From positions 806,001-870,000 of the forward strand of contig NZ_NPDM01000001.1 of the NCBI RefSeq assembly GCF_002812085.1: a stretch of DNA of 64,000 nucleotides, read 5' to 3'. Below the pieces are notes generated by a model. That model did no database searches. It saw only the letters and a program-made list of their open reading frames with translations, and had not been told where the DNA came from. Source of the DNA: Leptospira levettii (GTDB lineage: Bacteria; Spirochaetota; Leptospiria; Leptospirales; Leptospiraceae). This document shows positions 27,950 through 37,418 of this stretch, piece by piece. Made by a program: the position numbers and the translations under genes. Numbering within the stretch: position 1 is the first letter of the stretch; each line of letters begins with the position of its first letter.

Positions 27950-28528
27950 TTAAAAATGTTCTTTTGCATCTTCAAAGAACTTAAATGTCATACGTTCAAA
28001 TACTTCTTTCTCAGTCGCTGTCTCAAAGTTGTACCATGAGATTGGAACAAATAGAAGCCATTGTGCATAATTACGAAAGATGTGGTAATCATAAGTACCA
28101 ACTTTTTTCCCATCTTTGTACAGAATGTACTGAACGTCATAACCATCTTGTGTAGACCAAGCAGGGAGTAATGTTGCAGTGAGAGTTGACACTCCTAAAA
28201 AAGCAGTCGCAACTGGTGTTGGAGATCGGTAATTGACTTTTACATTTACCAAATATCCAACCTTAGGTACATCAATTCCTTCTTGTGTTTTTTTAAACCT
28301 GGTTTTGTTTTCGAAGTAATTTTTTAAAGCTTCTCTTCCCCCTAAATTGAGTTGGGGAAATGTTGGTAGGACATACACAAAATTTGTGTCTAATGTTTTT
28401 TCTTCCGAAGGAAGGGGCAAAATTTTAGGATAATCTTTGTAGCTGATGATACAATTTGACACCAACAGGATAGACAATACAACTCCTGTGATGAATACAA
28501 TATTTGATTTAGTTTTGGCTATGGTCAT
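27950..28528 (-). CDS. Putative lipoprotein, function unknown
   Basis: A 192-residue exported protein. I chose the ATG at 28528 because a perfect AGGAGG lies 6 bases upstream; the alternative upstream codon adds six residues and lacks this site. The N-terminus MTIAKTKSNIVFITGVVLSI leads to LLVSNC, a lipobox of Leptospira type. The mature part has a region FPQLNLGGREALKNYFENKT, a beta pattern VGYLVNVKVNYRSPTPVATAF, a hydrophobic segment LGVSTLTATLLPAW and YDVQYILYKDGKKVGTYDYHI. This layout resembles other small lipoproteins of Leptospira, but I cannot name a family. Coupled with its upstream neighbour by a 20-base overlap. Confidence 0.7.
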   Translation of the reverse strand: MTIAKTKSNIVFITGVVLSILLVSNCIISYKDYPKILPLPSEEKTLDTNFVYVLPTFPQLNLGGREALKNYFENKTRFKKTQEGIDVPKVGYLVNVKVNYRSPTPVATAFLGVSTLTATLLPAWSTQDGYDVQYILYKDGKKVGTYDYHIFRNYAQWLLFVPISWYNFETATEKEVFERMTFKFFEDAKEHF

Positions 28529-28949
28529 GTAAACCCTCCTCGTCATGCCTTCTTTCTAATTCTTCGTATAATTCTTCTTGGTCTTCCGTAAAAAATAACT
28601 CATATCCTATGCGCAAACACACAGGATCATCTTCCATCGAAACATTACTTGGTAAAATCAAGTTCATCACATAAAAGGTATTCGATTCTGCTTCTTCCAG
28701 AAACACTTCTGTCGCATCCCATTCATCAAATTCTTCTACATCTGGTTTACGAAATTCTTTAAGGATTTCATCAAATGATTCTGTTATGTAGTTAAATTCG
28801 CCTGATTCGCTATCGATGATGAATTGGACATGGTGGCAACCAGGGCCCTCTTCTTCGAGAGGACTTAAAACCATACTTCCGCAGGCAGGGCAATGAATTG
28901 TTGGGTCGATGGCACCACTAGGCCAGTTAATGTTGATGGTTTCGATCAT
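28509..28949 (-). CDS. Acidic hypothetical protein with a CPAC metal-binding-like motif
   Basis: A 146-residue cytoplasmic protein, strongly acidic in its second half. The N-terminal part carries IHCPACGSMVL followed by GCHHVQFII, so two cysteines and a cysteine-histidine pair could form a zinc ribbon. The rest is rich in Glu and Asp (DVEEFDEWDATEVFLEEAES, FFTEDQEELYEELERRHDEE). No catalytic motif is recognised. Its 3' end overlaps the downstream lipoprotein start by 20 bases. Probably the first gene of a three-gene minus-strand unit with the lipoprotein and TauE-like permease. Confidence 0.65.
   Translation of the reverse strand: MIETININWPSGAIDPTIHCPACGSMVLSPLEEEGPGCHHVQFIIDSESGEFNYITESFDEILKEFRKPDVEEFDEWDATEVFLEEAESNTFYVMNLILPSNVSMEDDPVCLRIGYELFFTEDQEELYEELERRHDEEGLHDHSQN
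28535..28540 (-). promoter_or_regulatory. Strong ribosome-binding site of the putative lipoprotein
   Basis: AGGAGG on the minus strand, 6 bases before the ATG at 28528. It lies inside the 3' end of the upstream gene and decides the start of the lipoprotein. Confidence 0.7.
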
Positions 28950-29110
28950 AACTTACGAACCTCGAGTTCCCATCATAAGGACTTCACTTGTTTAGGAAAC
29001 CTGAATTTGTTTCTTTAGGATTAAATTTGAACCCTCTGAATCCAAACAGTTACAAAAAAAGAGATAGGGTTTGCCTAAAAAATGGGATTGTAAAATGAAT
29101 TAAAAAAAGA

Positions 29111-29524
29111 ATGGGAATAACTGCCGAATACCAATCTGCCTTCGCTTCCAGTTTTCAGGAATTTTTTGGAAATGCAAAAGACATTGGTTGGGAATTATAC
29201 CACCTCAGTTCCGAACCTGAAAATGATTTTCCTTCTTGGTTAACCTTCACCATAAGAAATCCGTTAGGTGGTAGAGCATTAGTCTTTAGGTACCACCATT
29301 TGGAACATAAATTTTATGCACATTTAAAAGTCCAAGTGATACCTGGAGAAGAAAATTGGAGCCTCGATCAGTTGTTCCATAAAAAAGGTTACACGGATTT
29401 AGATGCTGATGACATATTATCTTCTGGTGGAGAATGGTTGTTTTTTTCTTTGGCCAGACATTATTTTGGCATCATCATCTCTTATTGTCCTCGAATCTTA
29501 GAACCTGATTATTTTTTAGATTGA
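29111..29524 (+). CDS. Hypothetical protein, 137 residues
   Basis: A soluble protein without signal peptide. It starts MGITAEYQSAFASSFQEFFGN and contains IGWELYHLSSEPENDFPSWLTFTI, ALVFRYHHLEHKFYAHLKVQ and a C-terminal GGEWLFFSLARHYFGIIISYCP. The alternation of aromatic residues suggests a compact alpha/beta protein. I do not recognise the family; it may be restricted to Leptospira. The last 16 bases overlap the end of the convergent YihY gene. AAAAAAAGA precedes the ATG, a weak ribosome-binding site. Confidence 0.6.
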   Translation: MGITAEYQSAFASSFQEFFGNAKDIGWELYHLSSEPENDFPSWLTFTIRNPLGGRALVFRYHHLEHKFYAHLKVQVIPGEENWSLDQLFHKKGYTDLDADDILSSGGEWLFFSLARHYFGIIISYCPRILEPDYFLD

Positions 29525-30345
29525 GATTTTTTCTTTCGATCATCCGAAAGAACCTGATTCCACAAAAATCCCCAGATAAAGAATGTCGAATTGATGTAAG
29601 TATACAACATCAGAACTACCATTTTTGAAATCAAATCATACGCCAAAGAATAGTTCACACCTACGTTTTTCATTTTTAAATAAAATTGAAATCCAAAACT
29701 CATACCAAGAACAAGTAATGATGCAAAAATGGCACCTGGTAAATTTTCTTTTAACGTTGTTTTTGCTTTTGTGATATATGCATAATAAAATGTAAATAAT
29801 CCAATGCTATATGGCAAAATGATGAGAGAAACTGAGAGATAAGGATTGTCTCTAAAAAAAGAAAATCGAAATGAACGGTATAACATTCGTTCAACGGAAA
29901 CAATTCCATATGTCAGATAAAAATACAAGACAAGCAAAACAAGTGAGATCACAAGCAGTCGAAAGTTAATCCACTGGGAAGCAATGAACCCAACCTGAGT
30001 TTCATCCCTGGAAATGAAACGAAGTGCCTTGGAAATGGTTCCAAATATAGTCAAACTTGAAAAAAAGGAAATAGCGATACTAATCGCGATGACATTATAA
30101 CTTTTTACCTTTGTTAGGTTTTCAACACTTTTGTCGATGGGTTGGAAAATGGGGGCTGGTAAAAATTTCCCAATTTGGTCCGTCATCAAATTGATGGTTT
30201 TTGGATCTTGGAGTAACCCAAGTAGGGTCACAAATACAACAAGTAAGGGAAAGAGGGTCAAAAGAAAGGTAAATGAAAGTTCTGAGGCAAGGCCATGGAC
30301 ATCATACAAATACACTTCACTGAAAAATCGACGGATCCGTTTCAT
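29509..30345 (-). CDS. YihY/virulence factor BrkB family membrane protein
   Basis: A 278-residue inner membrane protein with six predicted spans. It opens with MKRIRRFFSEVYLYDVHGLASELSFTFLLTLFPLLVVFVTLL, the characteristic YihY region that carries an amphipathic helix and first span, and later has LRFISRDETQVGFIASQWINFRLL and LPGAIFASLLVLGMSFGFQFYLK. The family was once called RNase BN by mistake; its role is not established. No operon partner is seen on this strand. The basic tail (DDRKKKSQSKK) is cytoplasmic. Confidence 0.86.
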   Translation of the reverse strand: MKRIRRFFSEVYLYDVHGLASELSFTFLLTLFPLLVVFVTLLGLLQDPKTINLMTDQIGKFLPAPIFQPIDKSVENLTKVKSYNVIAISIAISFFSSLTIFGTISKALRFISRDETQVGFIASQWINFRLLVISLVLLVLYFYLTYGIVSVERMLYRSFRFSFFRDNPYLSVSLIILPYSIGLFTFYYAYITKAKTTLKENLPGAIFASLLVLGMSFGFQFYLKMKNVGVNYSLAYDLISKMVVLMLYTYINSTFFIWGFLWNQVLSDDRKKKSQSKK

Positions 30346-30455
30346 GCGGTCAGTTTGGCAGTTGTCTGTATTTTTGTCTTATTTTTCTTGCCCTCTCGAT
30401 TCGTGAGGAAACCCTGGAAGAATCTCAGTGACGTACCTAAAAGGGGAAAACTTCC

Positions 30456-30617
30456 ATGTCAGAAGAAAAAGAAAAGAAGAACAAAAAAATCGCGAAAATG
30501 ACGGTAGAGGAAATTGACTCTGCCATTAAAAAGTCGGTTGAAACCATGAACGGCGAATCAAGCCTTTATGTGAAACACCTTCGCGAAAGAAAGGCGGAAC
30601 TCCTAGCCAAGAAATAA
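30456..30617 (+). CDS. Small basic protein (53 residues), function unknown
   Basis: A short frame beginning MSEEKEKKNKKIAKMTVEEIDSA and ending ERKAELLAKK, with AAAAGGGG about 8 bases before the ATG as ribosome-binding site. The composition (Lys, Glu, Ala) and heptad spacing suggest a helical or coiled-coil protein. It has its own terminator, which supports it as a real gene. I do not know the family. Its size and style resemble the 49-residue protein at 62011-62160, and both lie directly before a terminator and another gene. Confidence 0.62.
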   Translation: MSEEKEKKNKKIAKMTVEEIDSAIKKSVETMNGESSLYVKHLRERKAELLAKK

Positions 30618-30637
30618 GGTTAGTCCCTCCTAAATTC

Positions 30638-30658
30638 CCCGCCGAAACGGCGGGTTTT
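30638..30658 (+). terminator. Intrinsic terminator directly before the ABC-F gene
   Basis: Stem CCCGCCG / CGGCGGG with a 3-base AAA loop and four T. It lies 21 bases after the small-protein gene and only 10 bases before the TTG start of the ABC-F gene. Confidence 0.75.
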
Positions 30659-30668
30659 CGCAAACGCC

Positions 30669-32612
30669 TTGATCCAATTCATACAAATCCACCAACACTT
30701 CGGTCCAAAAGTCCTCTTTGAGGGATTCAGTTGGCACATCAAACCAGGTTGCCGTGTTGCCCTTGTGGGACCAAATGGGTCTGGGAAAACCACACTTTTC
30801 CAAATGGCCGCAGGCAAACTCAAACCTGAGTCGGGAGAAGTGATTCGTTCCAAACACACAATTTTATCCCTCTTCCAACAAATCCCTGAATTCAAACCAG
30901 ATGCATCCGTCATCGAAACAGTCCTCGATGAAAACAAATTGTATGCGGAATATGATGCCAAACGAAAGACAATCGAATCCAAGTTTGAAACCACTGACCA
31001 CGAAGATCCGGCTTTCGAAGAACTCCTTCATGAACAAAGTGATTTAGAAGAGTTTGCCCACTTACACGACTTACACGGTCTAGAAGCTCGTGCGAAAAAA
31101 ATCCTTTCGGGACTTGGATTTGCAACTACAGATTTCACAAGGAAAACAAAAGAGTTTTCTCCTGGATACCACCATCGCATTGGTCTTGCAATCGCCCTGC
31201 TCAATCCTCATAATTTATTATTACTCGATGAACCAACAAACCATTTGGATGACAAAACCAAATCATGGTTAGCTGATTATTTGGTTTCTCAAAACCAAGC
31301 CTTTGTCCTTGTCACCCATGACCCTGAATTTTTAAACCAAACAGTTGATACCATCATAGAAATCAATCCGCATGGAACGTTTGAATTCCAAGGGAGTTTG
31401 GAAGAGTTTTTTGAAGCCAAAAACGAAATCCAAGAAAAACTGAAAGTCCAATTTGAAAAAGAAGAAACGTATTTAAAATCACGTATGGAATGGGTAGAAA
31501 GATTTCGTGCCCAAGCAACCAAAGCAAGACAAGTGCAGTCTGTCATCAAACGCTTGGAAAAACGGGACAAAGTTGACAATCCAGAAGATAGTTTTTGGAA
31601 CCAAAAACCAGATTACCAATTCCAATTTGTCCCTTCTAGTAATATCATATTACGTTTGGAACATGCATCTTTTTCCTACCCAGATCGAAACACTGGTGAG
31701 AAAAAAACCATTTTTGAAAATGCAGAGATTGAGATTTCTGCTGGCGATAAAGTGGCGCTCGTTGGTCCCAATGGAGCTGGAAAATCAACCCTTATGCGGT
31801 GTTTGTTAGAACAACACAAACTCGATATGGGAAAATTGTATTATGGTCCCAAAACCAAACTTGGTTATTTTTCCCAAACCCATGGGGAAGATTTGGATGA
31901 ATCTTTAAACCTTGTAGAGACAGTCTTAAAAAAATACCCAGAACTGAATGAAGAAAAAGCAAGGACTCTTCTTGGGCATTTTGCCTTTCCAGGTGATGGA
32001 GTTTTTAAGTCCGTCAAACACTTGTCAGGTGGAGAACAAAGTAGGCTTCGATTGGCTCTTCTTGTCAACCACCCATCCAATTGTTTGTTTCTCGACGAAC
32101 CCACAAACCACCTGGACATCGTCATCCGTGAGGCGATCAAACGTGCTCTCATCGATTTTCCAGGAAGCCTACTCATCATCAGTCACGACCCCGATTTTAT
32201 GAAGGGTCTTTGTAACCGCACCTTCCAACTCTCAGGGGGAGAATTAAAAAACCTCAATTGTAGTTTTGACGATTACCTCAAATTCCACAAAGAAGACGAA
32301 TTGGGGACTAACGCGAAGGACCAAACCTCCTCCAAATCTAAAAATGAGGAAAAAAAGCCCAATCCCCAAGCAAGTAAAAACAAACGGAAAAAATTAGAAA
32401 AAGAAATCTCCGATTTAGAAGTCCAAATAGAGAGACTGGAAAAAAATAAAAAGGACAAAGAGGAACTTTTACAAGACCCAGAGTTCTTTAAAAACAGAAG
32501 TTTTCAGTTGGAAATGGACACTTATAACGATATTAAAAGAGAAATCACACTCCTGACAAAACGTTGGGAAGATGCGACAATAGAACTAGAGGAAATGGGC
32601 GGAGTTACATAA
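30669..32612 (+). CDS. ABC-F family ATPase with C-terminal Uup-like coiled coil
   Basis: A 647-residue soluble protein with two ABC ATPase domains and no membrane domain. The start is TTG at 30669, placing the family N-terminus (MIQFIQIHQHFGPKVLF) at residue 1. Walker A motifs are GPNGSGKTT and GPNGAGKST; both Walker B regions read LLLDEPTNHLD or FLDEPTNHLD. The second signature is normal (LSGGEQSRL, near 452), but the first reads FSPGYHHRI (near 162). The C-terminal 90 residues (KNKRKKLEKEISDLEVQIE) form a coiled coil like the DNA-binding tail of Uup. ABC-F proteins act on the ribosome or in DNA repair. The rhodanese gene follows with overlapping stop and start. Confidence 0.92.
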   Translation: MIQFIQIHQHFGPKVLFEGFSWHIKPGCRVALVGPNGSGKTTLFQMAAGKLKPESGEVIRSKHTILSLFQQIPEFKPDASVIETVLDENKLYAEYDAKRKTIESKFETTDHEDPAFEELLHEQSDLEEFAHLHDLHGLEARAKKILSGLGFATTDFTRKTKEFSPGYHHRIGLAIALLNPHNLLLLDEPTNHLDDKTKSWLADYLVSQNQAFVLVTHDPEFLNQTVDTIIEINPHGTFEFQGSLEEFFEAKNEIQEKLKVQFEKEETYLKSRMEWVERFRAQATKARQVQSVIKRLEKRDKVDNPEDSFWNQKPDYQFQFVPSSNIILRLEHASFSYPDRNTGEKKTIFENAEIEISAGDKVALVGPNGAGKSTLMRCLLEQHKLDMGKLYYGPKTKLGYFSQTHGEDLDESLNLVETVLKKYPELNEEKARTLLGHFAFPGDGVFKSVKHLSGGEQSRLRLALLVNHPSNCLFLDEPTNHLDIVIREAIKRALIDFPGSLLIISHDPDFMKGLCNRTFQLSGGELKNLNCSFDDYLKFHKEDELGTNAKDQTSSKSKNEEKKPNPQASKNKRKKLEKEISDLEVQIERLEKNKKDKEELLQDPEFFKNRSFQLEMDTYNDIKREITLLTKRWEDATIELEEMGGVT

Positions 32613-32953
32613 TGGTACCGGAAATCGATGTTGTCAGTTTTAAAAAACGTCTGGATGCAAGAGCGGAAGGAAAGGATGATTTTTTTGTTTTGGATGTACG
32701 CAATCCAAATGAACAACAAATCGCACTCGTACCTGGTACAGACAAACTCATTCCTGTGAGTGAACTTGCAGCAAGGATAGAAGAAATCAAAAGCCAAATT
32801 GATAAAGAAATTTTAGTGTATTGTCGTTCTGGCGGAAGATCAGGGATGGCTTGTGGAATTTTGGCTCAAGCTGGCTTTAAATCTTATAAAAATGTTGCTG
32901 GGGGAATCCTTGCTTATTCTGACCTAGTTGACCCGAAAATGCAAAAGTATTAA
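32612..32953 (+). CDS. Rhodanese-like sulfurtransferase domain protein
   Basis: A 113-residue single rhodanese domain. The ATG at 32612 overlaps the stop of the ABC-F gene (TAATG) with GGAG 6-9 bases upstream. The fold is given by FVLDVRNPNEQQIALVPGTDKLIPVSELAARI and the active loop VYCRSGGRSGMA, whose cysteine would carry persulfide sulfur. Many such short proteins deliver sulfur or act in stress responses. Its position between an ABC-F ATPase and DAHP synthase does not show its partner. DAHP synthase starts 2 bases after its stop. Confidence 0.9.
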   Translation: MVPEIDVVSFKKRLDARAEGKDDFFVLDVRNPNEQQIALVPGTDKLIPVSELAARIEEIKSQIDKEILVYCRSGGRSGMACGILAQAGFKSYKNVAGGILAYSDLVDPKMQKY

Positions 32954-32955
32954 TT

Positions 32956-34005
32956 ATGAAACCAACTGCGAATTTAAGAATTTTAGAACAACACAGTCTC
33001 ATTCCACCTTCCGTTTTGATTGAAGAACTTCCTTTAACAGATGAAGCTTCTGACGTTGTTGTCAGAACTAGAAGCCAAATTTCAGACATCATTCACGGAA
33101 AAGACGACAAGCGTATGTTAGTTGTCGTTGGCCCTTGTTCTGTCCACGACATTGGCGCTGTGATGGAATATGCAGAAAAACTAAAACCAAAAATCAAAGA
33201 GTTTGAAAAAGAACTTCTCATAGTGATGAGAGTGTATTTTGAAAAACCAAGAACCACTGTTGGTTGGAAAGGTCTTATCAACGATCCTGATTTAGATGGC
33301 TCCTTTCATATTAACAAAGGGTTACAACTTGCCCGTAAACTTTTATTAGATCTCAACAAAATGGGAATCCCTTGCGGAACCGAATTTTTGGATGTGATTT
33401 CCCCACAATACATTGCTGACCTTGTAGCTTGGGGAGCCATTGGTGCAAGGACCACAGAAAGCCAAGTCCATCGTGAGTTAGCTTCGGGGCTCTCAGCACC
33501 GATTGGATTTAAAAATGGTACTGATGGGAATGTTCAAATTGCAATTGATGCCATTCGTTCCGCAAGTTCTAGCCACCATTTCCTTTCTGTGACCAACCAA
33601 GGTAGTAGTGCAATATTTAAGACTGCAGGAAACAAAGACACACATGTGATCTTACGTGGTGGAAACAAAGGACCTAACTTTGATGAGGCGTCCGTGAACG
33701 AAGTGGGTGCCCAAATTGAAAAAGCAGGTCTCCCTCCCAAAGTAATGGTGGACTGTTCTCATGGTAATAGCCAAAAAGACTTTCGCAAACAACCAAGTGT
33801 TGTGGATTCCGTTTCGGAACAATTTGCAAAAGGAAGCAAATACATCTTGGGAGTGATGGTTGAAAGTCACCTAAAAGAAGGGAACCAATCCATTGACGCT
33901 AAACCATTGACTTATGGACAATCGATTACCGATGCATGTGTGTCTTGGGAAACAACAGTGCCAATGTTTGAAAAACTGGCTGAAGCAGCAAACAAACGTA
34001 AGTAA
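32956..34005 (+). CDS. 3-deoxy-7-phosphoheptulonate synthase (DAHP synthase, class I)
   Basis: A 349-residue enzyme that condenses erythrose 4-phosphate with phosphoenolpyruvate, the first step of aromatic amino acid synthesis. It matches the AroF/G/H type: LVVVGPCSVHDIGAVMEYAEKL, MRVYFEKPRTTVGWKGLINDPDLDGS, GIPCGTEFLDVISPQYIADLVAWGAIGARTTESQVHRELASGL, GNVQIAIDAI and VMVDCSHGNSQKDF with metal-binding residues. Length is typical. It follows the rhodanese gene closely and probably belongs to the same transcript. I leave out a paralogue letter, which sequence alone does not settle. Confidence 0.94.
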   Translation: MKPTANLRILEQHSLIPPSVLIEELPLTDEASDVVVRTRSQISDIIHGKDDKRMLVVVGPCSVHDIGAVMEYAEKLKPKIKEFEKELLIVMRVYFEKPRTTVGWKGLINDPDLDGSFHINKGLQLARKLLLDLNKMGIPCGTEFLDVISPQYIADLVAWGAIGARTTESQVHRELASGLSAPIGFKNGTDGNVQIAIDAIRSASSSHHFLSVTNQGSSAIFKTAGNKDTHVILRGGNKGPNFDEASVNEVGAQIEKAGLPPKVMVDCSHGNSQKDFRKQPSVVDSVSEQFAKGSKYILGVMVESHLKEGNQSIDAKPLTYGQSITDACVSWETTVPMFEKLAEAANKRK

Positions 34006-34046
34006 TACTGTCCTTATCTCTCCGAGGTTTGTGTCTGTTTTTTAGA

Positions 34047-34853
34047 TTATTGATCTAAAAACACATGGGCTTCGGAAGGATACTCTCTTTTCGTCACTTC
34101 CTTGTGATAGGTATTCACTGCTTCTTTCACGGCACCACTTAAGTTCCCAAATTTCTTTAAAAACTTCGGATGGAAGTCTTCATTGAGACCGAGTAGGTCT
34201 TGCATGACAAGGACTTGGCCTGAGGTATACTTTCCTGCTCCAATTCCAATGGTAGGAATGCGAATTGATTCTGTGATTTCTTTCCCCAATGATTCGGGCA
34301 CCATCTCGAGTAACAAAGCAAAGGCGCCAGCTTCGGCAATTTCTCTTGATTTACGGATCATTTTGTTCCGTGCGGCTTCTGTTTTCCCTTGGACACGGTG
34401 TCCACCAAGGGTATGTACCGATTGAGGGGTAAGTCCCAAATGGGCAAATACAGGGATCCCTGATTCGGTCATTCGTTTTGTCAGTTCGATGATAAAGTCA
34501 GAGTCCCCTTCCAGTTTCACACACGAGGCGTTGGTTTCCTTTAATACTCGTCCCGCAGAACGAATTCCCTCTTCAATGGAGGTTTGGTAGGATAAGAATG
34601 GCAAATCGGCGATGATGGTTTTGTCAGGAGCTCCTTTGCAGACCGCCTTCGTGTGGTAGATGATTTCATCGAGTGTGACAGGGAGTGTCGAATGGTTTCC
34701 TTGGATGACCATCCCAAGTGAATCACCTACAAGGAGACAATCCACATCTGTGCGATTGAAAAGGGTCGCAAAGGTATAATCATAACAAGTGATGACAGAG
34801 ATTGGTTCCCCCGCATCGTATTTCTTTTTATACTGTAGAATAATGTTTTTCAT
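34047..34853 (-). CDS. panB: 3-methyl-2-oxobutanoate hydroxymethyltransferase
   Basis: A 268-residue enzyme of pantothenate synthesis that transfers a hydroxymethyl group from 5,10-methylene-THF to alpha-ketoisovalerate. Family marks are ISVITCYDYTFATLFNRTDVDCLLVGDSLGMVIQGN, the metal-binding Asp in that stretch, FAHLGLTPQSVHTLGG and IGIGAG. It begins inside the end of folK (26-base overlap) as the third gene of a minus-strand operon. A 9-bp AT-rich inverted repeat (34039-34061) covers its stop codon, but no T-run follows on either strand. Confidence 0.95.
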   Translation of the reverse strand: MKNIILQYKKKYDAGEPISVITCYDYTFATLFNRTDVDCLLVGDSLGMVIQGNHSTLPVTLDEIIYHTKAVCKGAPDKTIIADLPFLSYQTSIEEGIRSAGRVLKETNASCVKLEGDSDFIIELTKRMTESGIPVFAHLGLTPQSVHTLGGHRVQGKTEAARNKMIRKSREIAEAGAFALLLEMVPESLGKEITESIRIPTIGIGAGKYTSGQVLVMQDLLGLNEDFHPKFLKKFGNLSGAVKEAVNTYHKEVTKREYPSEAHVFLDQ

Positions 34854-35301
34854 GGTTTAGTTCCGAAAAAAGAGCATACACACCAATTTCTCCCATATCA
34901 GTTAACAATTGTTTAATGAATGGTCTTGAATAAAGGGAATGGTGTGGTAAATGTAAAAAATCTGTTTTCATGACAACAGCCTCATATGTGAGAATGTCGA
35001 TGTCAATTTCGCGTGGTCCTTTCCAAGACCTACGTTTGCGTCCCAATTTGTCTTCAATCCCTTGTAAGGAATCAAGTAAACAAGGAAGTGTAAAGGCAGA
35101 AGAAACCATTACCTTTACAATTTGATTTAAAAAGTAAGGTTGGTTTGTGTTTTCGAGCGGAGCAGTTTCCAATCGTTCGGATTGTTTCAAAATCTGTAAC
35201 TCTGGTAAGGTGGAAATTTCCCATATTGCCTGGTCCATAAAATGGTGCCTGTCTCCGATGTTGGAACCCAAAGAAAGAAAGGCAATATTGGAATACTTCA
35301 T
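34828..35301 (-). CDS. folK: 2-amino-4-hydroxy-6-hydroxymethyldihydropteridine pyrophosphokinase
   Basis: A 157-residue HPPK enzyme of folate synthesis. It has FLSLGSNIGDRHHFMDQAI at the N-terminus, ETAPLENTNQPYFLNQIVKV, and the signature RRSWKGPREIDIDIL with the two magnesium-binding aspartates, then HLPHHSLYSRPF. Length is typical. It starts 4 bases after the stop of the dnaC-like gene and overlaps panB. Folate and pantothenate genes are linked because PanB uses a folate cofactor. Confidence 0.95.
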   Translation of the reverse strand: MKYSNIAFLSLGSNIGDRHHFMDQAIWEISTLPELQILKQSERLETAPLENTNQPYFLNQIVKVMVSSAFTLPCLLDSLQGIEDKLGRKRRSWKGPREIDIDILTYEAVVMKTDFLHLPHHSLYSRPFIKQLLTDMGEIGVYALFSELNHEKHYSTV

Positions 35302-35305
35302 GGTC

Positions 35306-36175
35306 TTACCTCTTCACAAACTTCGTACGATAATCAGGGCATTTTAATTCAATTTCTTTTGTCATTTCCATGAGTCGTGAGTAAATCCGACCTTGGCCAC
35401 GGTCTCGCCATTCCACAAGAGAATGATTGGATGTGAGAAGAGTGAGTTTTTCTTGTTCATATCGACTGTCGATGAGGTCGTATAACTTACGATTGTTGAA
35501 TTCCGACTCTTTTTGCACGCCAAAGTCATCAATCACAAGCACATCTACATTTGCAAATTCACGTTCGATGGAACGTTCCTGGCCATGTGTTTCACTATCA
35601 GATTGGTAAGTATCACGAATGGCAGACAAAAAGTCTTTATTTACCTTCGCATACTTACAAGTGATTCCATACCGAAAGATAAGTTCGTTTAGAATGACAC
35701 ATGCGAGTAAGGTTTTTCCGGAACCTGTCCCACCCCAAAGGTAAAACCCCTGTGGTGTAAAATCTGCATTTTTAAATTTATGAACCAGTTCGTTTGCCCA
35801 GTCGTGAGCAATGATAAACGACATATCAGGGTCGTTTGCTGTGTCCCCGATGTCGATTGTGGATAAAAATTGGAAACGGTAACGTGCTGGAATGTTTGCT
35901 TTTTCGACTAAAGTCTCTAAATTGCGGAGGGAAAACCTTGCATTATGGCAGACACAAGGGAGCATTTTGTCCAATTTACGGTCGAAAGACATAAAGGGAG
36001 GTTGCCCTTTCGCCTCACAAGTGTTACAGTCACTACCGATACAATGGCATAAAACAAGGGCTCCAGAACGAGATCCCCTTACATGTTCTGCTAAGGTAAT
36101 GCCCACTCCTCCGCATGTTTTACACTGCGGATTTCCGTCTCGGATCGAAGTAATTTCGGATAAATTCATCTCCAA
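35306..36175 (-). CDS. DnaC-like ATP-binding protein (probable helicase loader) with Cys-rich N-terminus
   Basis: A 289-residue AAA+ ATPase of the DnaC/DnaI/IstB type. The N-terminal 85 residues contain several cysteine pairs (PQCKTCGGVG, LCHCIGSDCNTCEAKG, LPCVCHNA) that probably bind zinc. The ATPase part shows Walker A GGTGSGKTLLA (about 149-159), Walker B VDVLVIDDFGVQ, a sensor region LLTSNHSLVEW and GQGRIYSRLMEM with an arginine finger. Such proteins load the replicative helicase DnaB at origins or forks. There is no transposon around it, so an IstB role is unlikely. It leads the operon with folK and panB. Confidence 0.83.
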   Translation of the reverse strand: MEMNLSEITSIRDGNPQCKTCGGVGITLAEHVRGSRSGALVLCHCIGSDCNTCEAKGQPPFMSFDRKLDKMLPCVCHNARFSLRNLETLVEKANIPARYRFQFLSTIDIGDTANDPDMSFIIAHDWANELVHKFKNADFTPQGFYLWGGTGSGKTLLACVILNELIFRYGITCKYAKVNKDFLSAIRDTYQSDSETHGQERSIEREFANVDVLVIDDFGVQKESEFNNRKLYDLIDSRYEQEKLTLLTSNHSLVEWRDRGQGRIYSRLMEMTKEIELKCPDYRTKFVKR

Positions 36176-36378
36176 TGAGCAATCTTCTCGAATTCACTAG
36201 GCTGTCAAGGAATGAGATTTTTTAGGTCTGGATCGACTTATGTCCCTTTAAAACCAAGGGTTTGAGAAGAAAAAGTTCACATTTAGGTTTTTTTCCTCTT
36301 TAATTCGTTATTATTGACTCATCCCAAACCGATACTTTCATTGAAGAAATAGATAAACCTATTTGTTCAAAATATTGA

Positions 36379-37305
<927 letters not shown>

Positions 37306-37330
37306 TCCCGAATACATCTCTTTCAATGAG

Positions 37331-37360
37331 AAAGCCCGGTTTCAAACCCCGGGCTTTTTT
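37331..37360 (+). terminator. Intrinsic terminator after fcpA
   Basis: Stem AAAGCCCGG / CCGGGCTTT with a 9-base loop, followed by a T-run, 26 bases after the fcpA stop. A strong terminator fits a highly expressed gene. Confidence 0.88.
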
Positions 37361-37418
37361 GTTTGGATTTCTAACAGGATTGTTTTCCTTTTCCAGATCA
37401 AAACCAGTCGCTTTTATA

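Noticed and set aside
34039..34061. Intrinsic terminator at the end of panB
   Set aside because: An AT-rich 9-bp inverted repeat is present but no T-run follows on either strand.
35306..36175. IstB-type transposition helper
   Set aside because: No transposase or inverted repeats nearby, and it lies in an operon with folK and panB.
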